DNA from: Rhizobium bangladeshense
GTDB lineage: Bacteria; Pseudomonadota; Alphaproteobacteria; Rhizobiales; Rhizobiaceae
Direction of reading: 5' to 3'
Length of the DNA stretch: 64,000 nucleotides
NCBI RefSeq assembly: GCF_001662075.1
Contig: NZ_LYPL01000007.1
Coordinates: 186,001 to 250,000 of the forward strand
The translations under genes were made by a program, and so were the position numbers. The notes under the pieces were generated by a model that did not search any database, was not told the origin of the DNA, and worked only from the letters and a program-made list of their open reading frames with translations. Shown here piece by piece: positions 36,431-46,200 of the stretch; the stretch's first letter is position 1; the number at the start of each line of letters is the position of its first letter.

Positions 36431-37611
36431 TGAATTTCCCCGTCAAGATCATGCAGGGCGGTCTTGTCGCAAGGGTGGCTCGCGTCGCCGAAATCGCGTC
36501 CAGACATGCCGATGCCGTTGACGCCGAGGGTCGTTTCCCACGGGAAGCCGTGGATGCCATGAAGGCCGAGAGGCTGCTCGGCATTCAGGTGCCGCACGAT
36601 CTAGGCGGTGAATCGGCCTCGATCACCGAGATCGCCGAATTGTGCTCGATGCTCGGTCAGGCTTGCGCGGCGAGCGCCATGGTCTTCGCCATGCACCACA
36701 TCAAGCTGTCGAGCCTTGTCGAACACGGCGCGGACAGCCAATGGCATTGCGACTTCATGCGCAACATTGCTGCCGAGCAGCTGCTGATCGCCTCCGCCAC
36801 CACCGAGGGCGGGATCGGCGGAAACCTGCGCAACAGTATTTGCGCGGTCGAAGTGGATGGCGGCACCTGCCGCCTCGAAAAGGATGCGACCGTCATTTCC
36901 TACGGCTCGCATGCCGACGCCATTCTCATCACCTCGCGTGCCCACGCCCAGGCGGCGTCCTCCGATCAGGTGCTGACGGCCTTCCTCAAGGATCAGTACA
37001 CGCTCGAAAGGACGCACGTCTGGAATACGCTCGGCATGCGCGGCACCTGCTCCGACGGCTTCCTGTTCAAAGGGCAAGCGCCGGCGCATCAGGTCCTGCC
37101 GAAGCCTTTCGCCGAAATCGCGGCGCAATCCATGCTCGCTTCCTCGCACCTCCTGTGGAGCGGGGTCTGGTACGGGATTGCGGTCGACGCCGTTGCTCGC
37201 GCCCAGGCCTTCGTGCGCGCTGCTGCCCGCAGGGCCCCCGATGCCCAGCCGCCCGGCGCGCTGCGCCTCGCCGAGGTCTCGAACCTGCTGCAGATGGTGA
37301 AATCCAATGTGGTGGCCGGCCTGAAGGCCTATGAACATGCCAAGGCCGATCCCGACAGGCTGTCGTCGATGGGCTTTGCCGTGGCGATGAACAACGTCAA
37401 GATCGCCTCGTCCGAGACGATCCTGGAGATCGTCAACCATGCCATGCTGATCTGCGGCATCATGGGCTACAAGAACGGTACGCCCTTTAGCCTCGGACGC
37501 CATCTGCGCGACGCGCATTCTGCACAACTCATGATCTCGAACGACCGCATCCTCGGCAATACGTCGAGCATGCTTCTTGTCCACAAGCAGGACACTAGCC
37601 TACTGGGGTAA
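36430..37611 (+). CDS. Acyl-CoA-dehydrogenase-like flavoprotein
   Basis: A 393-residue protein with the acyl-CoA dehydrogenase fold: N-terminal helices ([13 protein letters not shown]), the beta-domain ([25 protein letters not shown]) and the C-terminal helical domain. Where most family members have the catalytic Glu in a YEGTSQI-type stretch, this one reads [10 protein letters not shown], so the usual base seems to be missing. The substrate may be the aminoacyl or acyl group on the neighbouring carrier protein. The start overlaps the carrier-protein stop by one base. Confidence 0.85.
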   Translation: MNFPVKIMQGGLVARVARVAEIASRHADAVDAEGRFPREAVDAMKAERLLGIQVPHDLGGESASITEIAELCSMLGQACAASAMVFAMHHIKLSSLVEHGADSQWHCDFMRNIAAEQLLIASATTEGGIGGNLRNSICAVEVDGGTCRLEKDATVISYGSHADAILITSRAHAQAASSDQVLTAFLKDQYTLERTHVWNTLGMRGTCSDGFLFKGQAPAHQVLPKPFAEIAAQSMLASSHLLWSGVWYGIAVDAVARAQAFVRAAARRAPDAQPPGALRLAEVSNLLQMVKSNVVAGLKAYEHAKADPDRLSSMGFAVAMNNVKIASSETILEIVNHAMLICGIMGYKNGTPFSLGRHLRDAHSAQLMISNDRILGNTSSMLLVHKQDTSLLG

Positions 37612-37616
37612 CAGTC

Positions 37617-38525
37617 ATGGATATGCAGACCTCGTTTCTCGACCGGCTTTTCGAAGCCGGCCTGCTGATCGACACGGGCATCGATGGACTCTATGGCCGC
37701 AGCGGCCAGTTCGAAGAGATGATCGCTGCCTTCGAGCGCCTCATCGACAAGGTCGGCGGCGGCGACGGTGCGGAAGCCATGCGCTTTCCTCCAGGCATGA
37801 ACCGCGCCTTCTTCGAAAAGAGCGGCTACATGAAGAGCTTCCCGCAGCTGGCTGGCACGGTGCACAGCTTCTGCGGCAGCGAACTCGACCATGTCAGCCT
37901 GCTGCAATGCATGGAAGTCGGCGATGACTGGACCAAGGGGCAAGAGGCGACCGATATCGTGCTGACGCCGGCGGCCTGCTATCCGCTCTATCCGACGGTC
38001 GCCAAGCGCGGCAATCTGCCGAAGACCGGCGGCCTCTTCGACCTGCAATCCTATTGCTTCCGCCACGAGCCGTCGAAAGACCCGGCCCGCCAGCAGCTGT
38101 TCCGCATGCGCGAATATGTTTGCATGGGCACCGAAGAGCATGTCACCGATTTCCGCCAACGCTGGATGGATCGCGGCGTCGAGATGATGAAGGCCGTCGG
38201 CCTCGATGTGACGATCGATATTGCCAACGATCCGTTCTTCGGCCGCGCCGGCAAGATGCTCGCCAACAATCAGCGCGACCAGAATCTGAAGTTCGAACTG
38301 CTGATCCCGATCACCTCGGCCGCCAATCCGACCGCCTGCATGAGCTTCAACTATCATCAGGATGCCTTCGGCGCGAAATGGGGCCTCAGCCTCGAAGACG
38401 GCAGCGTTGCGCACACGGCCTGTGTCGGCTTCGGGCTCGAACGCATCGCGCTTGCCTTGTTCCACCATCACGGGCTCGACGTGAAGCAATGGCCGGCCAA
38501 TGTGCGGAAAGCGCTGTGGGGCTGA
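37617..38525 (+). CDS. Amino acid:[carrier protein] ligase, class II synthetase homologue
   Basis: Truncated seryl-tRNA-synthetase-like enzyme of the family known from Bradyrhizobium and Agrobacterium. These activate a small amino acid (Gly or Ala) and load it on a carrier protein instead of tRNA. The protein has 302 residues with no tRNA-binding arm. Motif 2 is [22 protein letters not shown], and motif 3 is [12 protein letters not shown]. The zinc triad typical of this family appears as Cys121, Glu166 and Cys269. The five-base gap from the preceding gene supports co-expression with the carrier protein. Confidence 0.9.
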   Translation: MDMQTSFLDRLFEAGLLIDTGIDGLYGRSGQFEEMIAAFERLIDKVGGGDGAEAMRFPPGMNRAFFEKSGYMKSFPQLAGTVHSFCGSELDHVSLLQCMEVGDDWTKGQEATDIVLTPAACYPLYPTVAKRGNLPKTGGLFDLQSYCFRHEPSKDPARQQLFRMREYVCMGTEEHVTDFRQRWMDRGVEMMKAVGLDVTIDIANDPFFGRAGKMLANNQRDQNLKFELLIPITSAANPTACMSFNYHQDAFGAKWGLSLEDGSVAHTACVGFGLERIALALFHHHGLDVKQWPANVRKALWG

Positions 38526-38533
38526 GCTACTCG

Positions 38534-39496
38534 ATGACATCGGTATTCCCGGGGATCAGCCCGGAAAGCTACCGTCAGCACGCGCTGCATTCCAGCGAGC
38601 GCGCCTGGCCGGAAACCAACTGTTACGTCGATCTCTGGATCGAAGTGCTGGCGACGTCAGGCGCAGCACCCGAGGCGATGCTGGGTTTCACCCTGGCGCA
38701 GGATTTCGAAGGCGACCAGTTCACCTTCTTCAAGGTGCCGCTCGAGGATCTCGAGGCGCTTTACGGCATCCGCGCGAGCGAGCTTGCCATCTATGACCGG
38801 GTCGAGCGGCATGTCGACGTGCAGATCGCGCGGGGCCGCCTCTGCCTGATCGAGATGGATTCCTTCTACATGCCGGATACGCGCGGCACCGCCTACCGGC
38901 AGGAACACGGCAAGACGACGGTTGCGATCAACCGGCTGGACGTTGCCGCCAAGCGTGTCGAGTATTTCCACAATGCCGGCTATTTCCGCCTCGAAGGCGA
39001 GGATTTCGACGGGCTGTTCCAGTTGCAGCTGACGGAGAACGACTCGCCGTTCCTCCCCTATACGGAATTTGCACGATTCCCGGAAAAGCCCGCCGATGAT
39101 GCGCATCTGAGTTCGACCGCGCGCCGCCTTGCGGGGGTCCATTTTATCAGGCGGCCCAGCGAAAACCCGATCCGCGCCTTTGCAAGCCTCTTTCCGCAAC
39201 AGGTCGAAGCGGTGGCGGAACGGCCGTTCGGCTTCTTCCACAAATATGCCTTCAACACGCTTCGCCAGTTGGGTGCCAATTTCGAGCTGGCGGCCGATCA
39301 CCTGGCCTGGCTCTCCCCGGATGAATTCGCCGCCCCCACCGAGCATGCCAGGCGCATTTCGGAAGTGGCGAAATCGGTGCAGTTCCAGCTTGCCCGCGCC
39401 GTCAGTCGCAGGAAGTTCGAGCCGCTGCAGGCAGCCCTTGATCCGGCCGCCGATGCATGGGATTTGATGATGGCATCGCTTGCAGAGCGAATCTGA
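38534..39496 (+). CDS. DUF1839 family protein
   Basis: A 320-residue protein of unknown function that I recognise as DUF1839. Features are the N-terminal SERAWPETNCYVDLWIEVL, FTFFKVPLEDLEALYGI, and a C-terminal helical half (FHKYAFNTLRQLGANFELAADHLAWL). A conserved-looking Cys and several Asp/Glu (EMDSFYMPDT) could be catalytic. It starts eight bases after the ligase stop. As the next gene after the loading enzyme it is the best candidate for the step that takes the aminoacyl group off the carrier; this is inference. Confidence 0.75.
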   Translation: MTSVFPGISPESYRQHALHSSERAWPETNCYVDLWIEVLATSGAAPEAMLGFTLAQDFEGDQFTFFKVPLEDLEALYGIRASELAIYDRVERHVDVQIARGRLCLIEMDSFYMPDTRGTAYRQEHGKTTVAINRLDVAAKRVEYFHNAGYFRLEGEDFDGLFQLQLTENDSPFLPYTEFARFPEKPADDAHLSSTARRLAGVHFIRRPSENPIRAFASLFPQQVEAVAERPFGFFHKYAFNTLRQLGANFELAADHLAWLSPDEFAAPTEHARRISEVAKSVQFQLARAVSRRKFEPLQAALDPAADAWDLMMASLAERI

Positions 39497-39512
39497 GGCC
39501 GGAGATCAGACC

Positions 39513-41993
39513 ATGCGGGGGCGTTTGGCAAGCATCGGAGCCGAGGAAAGCGTGCTTTCCGAAGGCTGGAACCTGGTCCTGACGGAACCGGATGCCTGTG
39601 CGGTGCCGCATGATATTCCGCTCTCTGCGCAATTCATTCCAGCACCCGTTCCCGGAACCGTCGCCGCCGCACTCGAAAGAGCCGGGCTCTTCGACCGGGA
39701 AAATCCGGAACCGCTGAACACGAAAGACGCCTGGTACCTCTGCCGGCTCTTCGATGCCGAACCCGGCGAGGCGATCCTGCGTTTCGAGGGACTTGCAACG
39801 CTGTGCCATGTGTTCCTGAACGGCCAGGAAATTCTCTTTTCCGAAAGCATGTTTACGGCGCACGAAATTCCGGTGACGCTTTCGGGCGGCGACGAGCTGG
39901 CGCTCTGCTTCCGGGCGCTCGGCCCCCGGCTGTCGGAGCACGGCCCCCGCGCGCGCTGGCGGCCGCAGATGATCACGCCGGTGGGCTTGAGAAATTTCCG
40001 CACGACGCTGCTCGGCCATATGCCGGGCTGGTGCCCCGATATTCATGCAGTCGGTCCGTGGCGACCGATTTCGTTGCTGCGGCGCAATCCCATCTCGATC
40101 CACAATGTCTCCATCCGCGCCGTCCTGGAGGAGAGTGGCGTCGGCCGGCTGAGCGTTTCCCTGCACAACAATGCCGACAACCCTTCGATGCTGCTGCGCT
40201 GCGGCGGCATGGAACAGCCGTTCGAGAAGGTCGGCGACAATCATTACTCGGCTATCCTCAAGCTTGCCGACATCGAGCCCTGGTGGCCGCACACGCACGG
40301 CGCTCCACGTCTCTACGAACTGACGCTGGTTTCCGACGGCGTCGAGTACACGCTCGGCAGCACCGGCTTTCGGCGTATCGAGGTCGAGCGCGGCGATGAC
40401 GGCGACGACTTCGCGATTCTCATCAACGGCGAACGCGTCTTTTGCCGCGGCGCGGTGTGGACGACGGCGGATATCGCGCGCTTGCCAGGCGGACGGGCGG
40501 ACTACGAGCCGCTCCTGCGTCTTGCCACCGACGCCGGCATGAACATGATCCGCATCGGCGGCACCATGACCTATGAGACGCCGGATTTCTTCGCGCTCTG
40601 CGACGAACTCGGCCTGCTCGTGTGGCAGGACTTCATGTTTGCCAATTTTGACTATCCGCGCAACGACAAGACTTTTCTCGGCCACGTGCATGCCGAGGTC
40701 GAGGAATTCCTGCACGGCGTCCAGGCCTCGCCTTCGCTCGCGGTGCTCTGCGGCGGCAGCGAGATCCACCAGCAAGCGGCGATGCTCGGCCTGCCGATGG
40801 AATTCTGGAGCGGGCCGATCACCGATGAGATTATCCCGGCCGTCATCGCGCGCATGCGTCCCGACGTTCCCTATGTCCCGAATTCTCCCTATGGCGGCGC
40901 AATGCCTTTTTCGCCGAACGCCGGTATCGCGCATTATTACGGCGTCGGCGCCTATATGCGGCCGATTGCCGACGCCCGCCGCGCCGAGGTGCGGTTTGCC
41001 TCCGAAAGCCTCGCTTTCGCACATGTGCCGCAGCAAAGGACGCTGCGTCGTCATCTCGACGTGCCCGCCGTCCACAGCCCGCTCTGGAAGGCGCGCGTGC
41101 CGCGCGACCGCAGCGCGTCATGGGATTTCGAGGACGTTCGCGACTTCTATCTGGAGCTTCTTTATGGCTGCGATCCGGCCCGGCTGCGCCGCGAGAATCC
41201 GGAACATTATCTCGATCTCTCCCGCGCCGTCACCGGCGAGGTGATCGAGGAAACCTTTGCCGAATGGCGGCGCAAGGGCTCCGGCTGCAGCGGCGCGCTC
41301 GTCTGGACGCTGCAGGACCTGTTGCCCGGTCCCGGCTGGGGCGTGATCGATTCAACCGGCGAGCCCAAGCCGGTCTGGTATGCGATGCGCCGTGCATTCC
41401 GGCCGGTTCAGACTGTCTTTACCGATGAGGGAACCAACGGCCTCGATGTGCATGTCGTCAACGAGACGGACGCCGCACTCGACGTGGAGCTCGAAGTCTT
41501 CTGCCTGCGCGACGGCAAGCAGCAGGTCGTCAGCGGCAATACGGGCTTCACGCTGGCGGCAAGGAGCGTGGAACGTTTCGCGTCCACCGCGCTGTTCGGC
41601 GCCTTCTTCGATACGACCTATGCCTTCCGCTTCGGCCCGCCGGCGCATGATGTGGGCGTGGCGCGACTGCGCTCGCTCGCCGACGGCGCCGTTCTTGCCG
41701 AAAGCTTCCACTTCCCCTTGGGACGCGGCAAAGCGCTTCACGATGCGGGCATTGAGGCATCCCTCGGCAAGGCCGGTGACGATTGGTTCGTCGATCTCAG
41801 GACCGACCGGCTGGCGCAATCGGTGCATATCGACGTCGAAGGCTATCGGGCCGACGACGATTGGTTCCATCTGGCCCCCGGCGCGATGCGGCGCGTGAAG
41901 CTCCACGCGCTCTCCGGCACGGAAAGCGATGTTCCACCTGCGGGCGAGATCAGAAGTCTGGGCAGTTCACATCGCGTCATGCTCGATGGCTGA
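39513..41993 (+). CDS. Glycoside hydrolase family 2, beta-mannosidase-like
   Basis: An 826-residue protein with a jelly-roll N-terminal domain (PVPGTVAAALERAG, DAWYLCRLF), an Ig-like domain and a TIM barrel. The acid/base region reads AVLCGGSEIHQ, with Ser in place of the Asn that normally precedes the catalytic Glu. The nucleophile candidate is FASESLAFAH. No signal peptide is seen, so it would act in the cytoplasm. The start at 39513 follows CCGGAGA, and an upstream ATG at 39480 would overlap the preceding gene. It overlaps the next gene by eight bases. Confidence 0.83.
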   Translation: MRGRLASIGAEESVLSEGWNLVLTEPDACAVPHDIPLSAQFIPAPVPGTVAAALERAGLFDRENPEPLNTKDAWYLCRLFDAEPGEAILRFEGLATLCHVFLNGQEILFSESMFTAHEIPVTLSGGDELALCFRALGPRLSEHGPRARWRPQMITPVGLRNFRTTLLGHMPGWCPDIHAVGPWRPISLLRRNPISIHNVSIRAVLEESGVGRLSVSLHNNADNPSMLLRCGGMEQPFEKVGDNHYSAILKLADIEPWWPHTHGAPRLYELTLVSDGVEYTLGSTGFRRIEVERGDDGDDFAILINGERVFCRGAVWTTADIARLPGGRADYEPLLRLATDAGMNMIRIGGTMTYETPDFFALCDELGLLVWQDFMFANFDYPRNDKTFLGHVHAEVEEFLHGVQASPSLAVLCGGSEIHQQAAMLGLPMEFWSGPITDEIIPAVIARMRPDVPYVPNSPYGGAMPFSPNAGIAHYYGVGAYMRPIADARRAEVRFASESLAFAHVPQQRTLRRHLDVPAVHSPLWKARVPRDRSASWDFEDVRDFYLELLYGCDPARLRRENPEHYLDLSRAVTGEVIEETFAEWRRKGSGCSGALVWTLQDLLPGPGWGVIDSTGEPKPVWYAMRRAFRPVQTVFTDEGTNGLDVHVVNETDAALDVELEVFCLRDGKQQVVSGNTGFTLAARSVERFASTALFGAFFDTTYAFRFGPPAHDVGVARLRSLADGAVLAESFHFPLGRGKALHDAGIEASLGKAGDDWFVDLRTDRLAQSVHIDVEGYRADDDWFHLAPGAMRRVKLHALSGTESDVPPAGEIRSLGSSHRVMLDG

Positions 41994-43218
41994 TGCTTCC
42001 GCCAAAAATAATGCCGACGCATTGAGAAAGACCCGTGATTTGAGAACGATTTACCGCTTTCTGCGCGCCCATGTCCTGCAGCGGCTGATTCCGCGGTCGC
42101 GTGTCGCCTTCAATCCGCGCAGGCCGGTGGAAATCGTCGGCTATCTCTCGATGGCCGTCGGCGTCGGCGAATCGGCAAGGCTCTGCGCCGGGGCTCTGTC
42201 GGAGGCCGGGCGGGCGATTTCGCTCTCCGACGTCAGCACCCATCCCGACGAGAATTCTTTCGCCGGCGGTACGCCGTCGCGTCTCCCCAGCGAACCGCCG
42301 GGAAGCCGTATCTGGCATCTCAATCCGCCGATGCTGCCGCGCGCCATCCTGAAGAAGGGCGTCGCGAATTTCACCCGCGCCTTCAACATCGGCTATTTCG
42401 CCTGGGAGCTCGAAGTCGTGCCGGCGGAATGGCGCAATGCAATGCATTATATGAACGCCGTCCTCGTGCCGTCGGAATTCACCCGGCGGGCGATCGCGCC
42501 GCTGACCAAGGCGCCGGTCATCGTCGTTCCGCATCCGGTCACCGAGGCGGCTGCGACCGACGGCATGCGGGAGAGGTTCGGCATCGGGAAGGACGCCTTT
42601 CTCGTCAGCTTCATCTTCAGCGCCGGCTCCTCGATCAACCGGAAGAATCCGCAGGCCGTCGTCGAGGCATTCAGGATCTTTGCCGCGGAAGCCCCAGACG
42701 CTGTCCTGCTGATGAAGGCCAGCGGCGATGTGAACAAGGATGAAGGCCTGCGCGAGCTGATTGCTTCGGTGAAGGGCGAAAGCCGCATCAGGATCGTCAC
42801 CGACAGGCTGTCGAACGCCGATATCAACGGTCTCATCCGCTGTTCGGACGCCTATCTTTCGCTGCATCGGTCCGAGGGTTTCGGGCTGACGGTCGCCGAG
42901 GCGATCATGCAGCTTACCCCCGTTATCTCCACCGCCTGGTCGGGCACGGCGGATTTCTGCGATCCGGACAATACATGGCTGGTCGACTCTCCCCTCATTC
43001 CCGTGGTCGATACTCATCCGGAATTTGCCGGGCTCGCGGGCGCGGTCTGGGCCGACCCCTCTCCGCAAGTTGCGGCCGAGCACCTCAGGAAGATTTTCCG
43101 CGCGCCCGAGCGTGCGCTGAACAAGGCGGAGAAGGCTCGGGCGTTCCTGCTGCGCTATCTCGTTGAGAATAGCTACGAGAACGCGCTTCAGAGGCTGGCG
43201 GCGATGCAGGTGAGCTAA
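41986..43218 (+). CDS. Glycosyltransferase family 4 type
   Basis: A 410-residue GT-B enzyme. The N-terminal part has VEIVGYLSMAVGVGESARLCAGAL, and the C-terminal Rossmann part has FSAGSSINRKNPQAVVEAF. The E-x7-E motif lies in HRSEGFGLTVAEAIM. It transfers a sugar from a nucleotide or lipid donor at the cytoplasmic face; sugar and acceptor are unknown. ATGGCTGA overlaps the GH2 stop, so translation is coupled to it. Confidence 0.87.
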   Translation: MADASAKNNADALRKTRDLRTIYRFLRAHVLQRLIPRSRVAFNPRRPVEIVGYLSMAVGVGESARLCAGALSEAGRAISLSDVSTHPDENSFAGGTPSRLPSEPPGSRIWHLNPPMLPRAILKKGVANFTRAFNIGYFAWELEVVPAEWRNAMHYMNAVLVPSEFTRRAIAPLTKAPVIVVPHPVTEAAATDGMRERFGIGKDAFLVSFIFSAGSSINRKNPQAVVEAFRIFAAEAPDAVLLMKASGDVNKDEGLRELIASVKGESRIRIVTDRLSNADINGLIRCSDAYLSLHRSEGFGLTVAEAIMQLTPVISTAWSGTADFCDPDNTWLVDSPLIPVVDTHPEFAGLAGAVWADPSPQVAAEHLRKIFRAPERALNKAEKARAFLLRYLVENSYENALQRLAAMQVS

Positions 43219-43263
43219 GCTGAGGTCGTCACTCCGCTTTATTTTAACATTTTCGCATTAGAG

Positions 43264-46200
43264 ATGGCGAGTGTCCGGCCTAGCGGGCCGGTCCTGACGG
43301 ATGGACAGATGTCGAAGGGTATTATCGCAAATTCGGTGATGAATGCGGCGGCGGGCATGCTGCTGCTGCTGACGGGATTCGTTTCCTCGATCATCACCGC
43401 GCGGCTGCTGGGACCGGAAGCCAACGGTATTGTCGCCTTCTCGCTCTGGCTGGTGGTCACCGGCGCCTCGATCGCCGAGCTCGGCTCCAGCATCACGCTC
43501 CTGAAGACGCTGCCGCAGCTATCGGCGGAAGGTTACGACGCACGCCGCCGGCGGGGGTTTGCTGCCATTCTCGTCAGCTTCATGATGTTTTCGACCGTCG
43601 TGCTGCTCGCCCTCTACGCGCTGTTTTTCCTGACCTCCGAGGAGATGCACTGGGCCGATACCGCGCCGTCCGTCGCTCTGGTCACGGGCGCGCTGTTCTT
43701 CGTCCAGGCGATCGGATCCTTCGTCAAATTCTACCTGATCGGGGAAAAGAAGCTTGGCGCCTTCTTTAAGTTGACGGTCGGCGTCTCGATCGTGCAGCTT
43801 GCCGGCGTTGCCGGCGGCGCCGTTTTCTATGGCGTCGAGGGGGTTCTCGTCGGTTACGCGCTTGGCCAGCTTGTCTTGTTCTTCGCCACGCTGCCGATCC
43901 TTCTTGCGCGGCGGGACTGGTGCGGCGTGTCGCTGAAATACCTCGCCTCCTCCTCCGTCATCCTCTCGCTCCAGTTCATCATCGATTCCATCTTCCTCAA
44001 CCGGCTCGAACTGTTCTTTCTGCAGCAGTTCTGGTCGGTGGAGATGGTCGGCTATTATGCGGTCGGCCTGTCGATCGCCAATATCGCATTGCAACTGCCG
44101 ATCCAGATGACCGGCAGCCTGCTGCCCTATTACTCCGAGCGGCGGCACAACAGCGACGATTCGACATTGCCGGTCGAGGTCTTCGCCGCCGTCACCCGCA
44201 GCATGGCCTATATCGTGCTGCCGATGAGCCTCGGGCTTGCGGCAATCTCCAGCGAGCTGGTGCTGGTCGTGTTCGGCGAGGCGTTCGGCCGCAGCGGCAC
44301 GGTGGTGGCGCTGCTGGCGCTGGTGGCGCCCGCCTATACCTTCATGCAGATCCTCAGCCTCTACCTCTTATCGATGGACAGGGCCCGCGCCCGCCTGAAT
44401 ACCAGTGTGATAGGCGGCCTGGTGATGGTAGCGGGTTGTTTACTGATCGTACCTAGGCTTGCAGCCGAGGGCGCCGCGCTGGTGCGCATCCTCGTCTTCG
44501 TTGCAATGTCGGTGATGATGATCAGACAGACCGGATTCGGATCCCAGCTTTCGGGTCTCTATAGAAGCCTAACGAAGGTGACGCTCGCCTCCGTGCTGTG
44601 CGCTTGCGGCGCCATTTCGGTGCTGGAATTTGTCGATGGTCCGGCCGGACTGGTCGGCGCGCTCATCGCCGGCACGTTCTGCTATTTCGCAGCGCTACGG
44701 GTGCTGCGCGCCGTACCGACCGAAGATGTTGACGTCATGCGCTCCATTCTCGACAAGATGCCGTCCGTGCTGCGCAAGCCGGTCGGGCACGCAATCAATT
44801 TCATTGCGCCGGCGCTTCCCGGCGATCCCGATCGCGCCAAGGTCGCCCCCGGCGAGTTCTCGCTCGAACCGGCCGAGGGGGCTGGACGCAGCGCTGCCCT
44901 GCCTGTCGTCTTCGACGGCACGATCGGCCTGTTCATGCCTGAGAATGCAGGGGTCAAGAAGCGATCGGCTGCCGTGCTCTTCGTCAGCCCCTGGGGTTTC
45001 GAGGAGATGTGCAGCCGCAAGTTTTTCCGCGTTGCGGCCGAACATTTTTCGGATATTGGTGTGCCGAGCCTGCGCTTCGACTATCGCGGCACCGGCGATG
45101 CGCTGGATTTCGACGCGCTGCCGGCAAGGCTGGAAACCTGGGAAAATTCGATCCGCGCGGCGGCCGCCAAGCTGAAGTCGCTCACCGGCTGCGACCGTAT
45201 CATCCTCATCGGTCAGGGCCTCGGCGCAACGCTTGCCCAACGCATCGGCTCTTCGATCGACGGCGTCGACAGCCTTGTCATGCTGGCGCCGGTGCTGAGC
45301 GGCCGGGCCTATCTGCGCGAACTCACCATGTGGTCGAAGATCATCGATGCCGATCTCGGCCTCGGCAAGGAGCATGTCCAGACCGCCAAGGTGCAGATCG
45401 CCGGGCTCGTCATGCCCGAAGAGATCGCCGGCGAGCTCGCAAAGCTCAACATCGCCTCGCCGCAAGGGTTGGCGGCGTCCCGCTATTTAATCCTCGAACG
45501 TCCCGCCAGGGCCGACGATACCGGCTTTGCCGACACACTGAAGGCGCTTGGCGCCGATGTCGAGCAGACGGTCTTCGAAGGCTATGACGAGCTCGTCACC
45601 AATCCGCTCTTCGCCAAGACGCCGATGGCTGTCGTCGCGCTGCTGACGACCTGGCTGGAGGGCGCCACGGTGGAGACATCCGCCGCCCCTTCGCCGGCAG
45701 AAATCGAGAACCCGCCGCTGGCCAGCGATGGTTTTGTCGAAATGCCGGTCCGCTTCGGAAGCCATGGTCACCTGGTCGGCGTCGTCAGCCGGCCGCCCGG
45801 CGAGATCAAGGGCAGTGCCGTGCTCTTCCTGTCGACCGCCTATGACCGGCACGCCGGCTGGGGGCGGACGACGGTCGATATGGCGCGCGAGCTTGCACGC
45901 CAGGGCGTGGTTTCGCTGCGCTTCGATTCCGCCAATGTCGGCGACAGTCCGCCGCGGCCCGATGCACCGGAGCAGGTGCTCTATTCCGATACGCAGACCG
46001 CCGATGCGGTCGCCGCGCTCGATCTGCTCGAAGGCATCGCCGCCGGCCCGGTGATGGTGGCCGGCCGATGCAGTGGCGGCTATGTCGCCTTCCGCGCCGG
46101 CGTCGCCGACGAGCGGCTGAAGGCCGTCGTGTCGATCAATCCCTTCGTTTATTACTGGGATCCTGAGATACCGGTGCGTAAGGAACATGTTGTCTCCGTT

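Noticed and set aside
39402..41075. Open frame of 557 codons on the minus strand
   Set aside because: Antisense to the GH2 and DUF1839 genes, low-complexity composition and no motif.
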